A DNA stretch of 40,000 nucleotides from Chrysomallon squamiferum (lineage: Eukaryota > Mollusca > Gastropoda > Neomphalida > Peltospiridae), in the NCBI GenBank assembly GCA_012295275.1, contig CM022676.1, forward strand, positions 3,852,258 to 3,892,257. The letters run 5' to 3'. Position 1 is the stretch's first letter. The number at the start of each line of letters is the position of its first letter. The notes under the pieces were generated by a model. It was given only the letters and a program-made list of their open reading frames with translations, made no database searches and was not told the DNA's origin. A program made the position numbers and the translations under genes. This document shows, one piece after another, positions 39,493 to 40,000 of this stretch.

Positions 39493-39700
39493 CATAAGTA
39501 ATATATAAAACATAAATTGTGAAATTTGTCTAAGACTACCGTATCAAATATGCAGGTTTTATATATAATAACATAAGCAACCATATTAAACATAAAGAGT
39601 GAAATCTATATCAGACTACTATATTAAATAGTAGTATATATAACTGAGATTTCTACGAGCGTAATATATTGGTGGATATAGCATAAGTAAATTATATAGG
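39493..39700. repeat. Degenerate 79-bp tandem repeat upstream of gene G
   Basis: CATAAG(T/C)AA..ATATTAAACATAAA..GTGAAAT....AGACTAC occurs at 39493 and 39572, with a shorter third start (CATAAGTAAATTATATAGG) near 39682. It ends about 80 bp before the gene G start codon. Confidence 0.65.
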
Positions 39701-39726
39701 TGGACATAATATATAACACATATCTG

Positions 39727-39742
39727 TATATATTATATATAC
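39727..39742 (+). promoter_or_regulatory. TATA-rich element upstream of gene G
   Basis: TATATATTATATATAC about 40-55 bp before the ATG. Surrounding DNA is AT-rich, so this is weak. Confidence 0.3.
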
Positions 39743-39782
39743 TCTGAGAATTTCCAGGAGGTTAATGCACTGAAGAAAAGCT

Positions 39783-39828
39783 ATGATTGTCATTTTATGT
39801 TGGTTTCTTTTTTTAACCACTGTTGAAG
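39783..39828 (+). CDS. Gene G exon 1 (partial gene, runs off the window)
   Basis: MIVILCWFLFLTTVE plus one base, followed by donor GTAAGA. The 46-bp size, phase and MxVILCWFxFLTxV sequence match the signal exons of C and E closely, so a further FTP-PAN gene on the plus strand probably continues beyond position 40000. Later exons are outside the window, so it is unknown whether the gene is intact. Confidence 0.75.
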
Positions 39829-40000
39829 GTAAGAATATTGTTTTGTTAACTTGTTTTCTTTATTTGTCCTCTCTTTTCTTTCTTTCTTTTCTTTTCTTCT
39901 AAAATTGTTTGTACATTAGTAACTTTTGTTTTCAGTTATTTGAAAACTTGTACACATATTTGTTGAAGAATTTCAGATTAAAGAAATGAAATACAAAGTG

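Overview
This window is AT-rich, intron-containing animal nuclear DNA with a very heavy load of simple repeats: eleven long (AG/CT)n tracts, many (AAT/ATT)n, (AC/GT)n and (AT)n tracts, and poly-A runs. The protein family found here and short repeats carrying AAGGGA-type motifs (12573-12636 and 35698-35767) point to a lophotrochozoan, most likely a mollusc. That is an inference from family knowledge. No prokaryotic operons, rRNA, tRNA or CRISPR were recognised.

The only convincing genes form one local family of small secreted proteins of about 227-229 residues. Each has four exons, with every intron in phase 1: (1) a signal-peptide exon of 46 bp (49 bp in gene F if its first ATG is used); (2) a 210-bp exon with the first half of an FTP (fucolectin/tachylectin-4/pentraxin-1, F5/8C-like) domain; (3) a 219-234-bp exon with the second half of that domain, ending in an NLT(L/I)CEVE motif; (4) an exon of about 212 bp with a four-cysteine PAN/apple-like domain and the stop codon. 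Seven loci are present. A (1130-4562), B (7798-10462), C (14400-16845), D (18756-19944) and E (21501-24024) lie on the minus strand. F (31615-34867) and G (first exon only, 39783-39828, running off the window) lie on the plus strand. A 7.6-kb divergent spacer separates E from F.

The loci are at different stages of life. B, C, E and F read through. A has lost one base in the most conserved part of exon 2. B has a late frameshift that trims its C-terminus. D is a wreck that keeps an intact signal exon and promoter. A and B are a recent duplicate pair that also shares flanking DNA. C, D and E form a second group. The DNA between genes is mostly duplicated flank: an intergenic repeat family downstream of A, B and C, a block upstream of C, D and E, clusters of the palindrome TGACGTCA just 3' of the minus-strand genes, and minisatellites upstream of E, F and G. 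A dead Tc1/mariner-like transposase sits in intron 1 of A, and a 225-bp mariner-type MITE lies downstream of F.

The FTP domains keep the residues that bind calcium in F-type lectins, and the cysteine pair, but lack the canonical fucose-binding His/Arg residues. The first half of exon 3 is highly variable between paralogues. A diversifying, secreted recognition or mucus/immune protein family is a reasonable hypothesis; the ligand cannot be read from the sequence.
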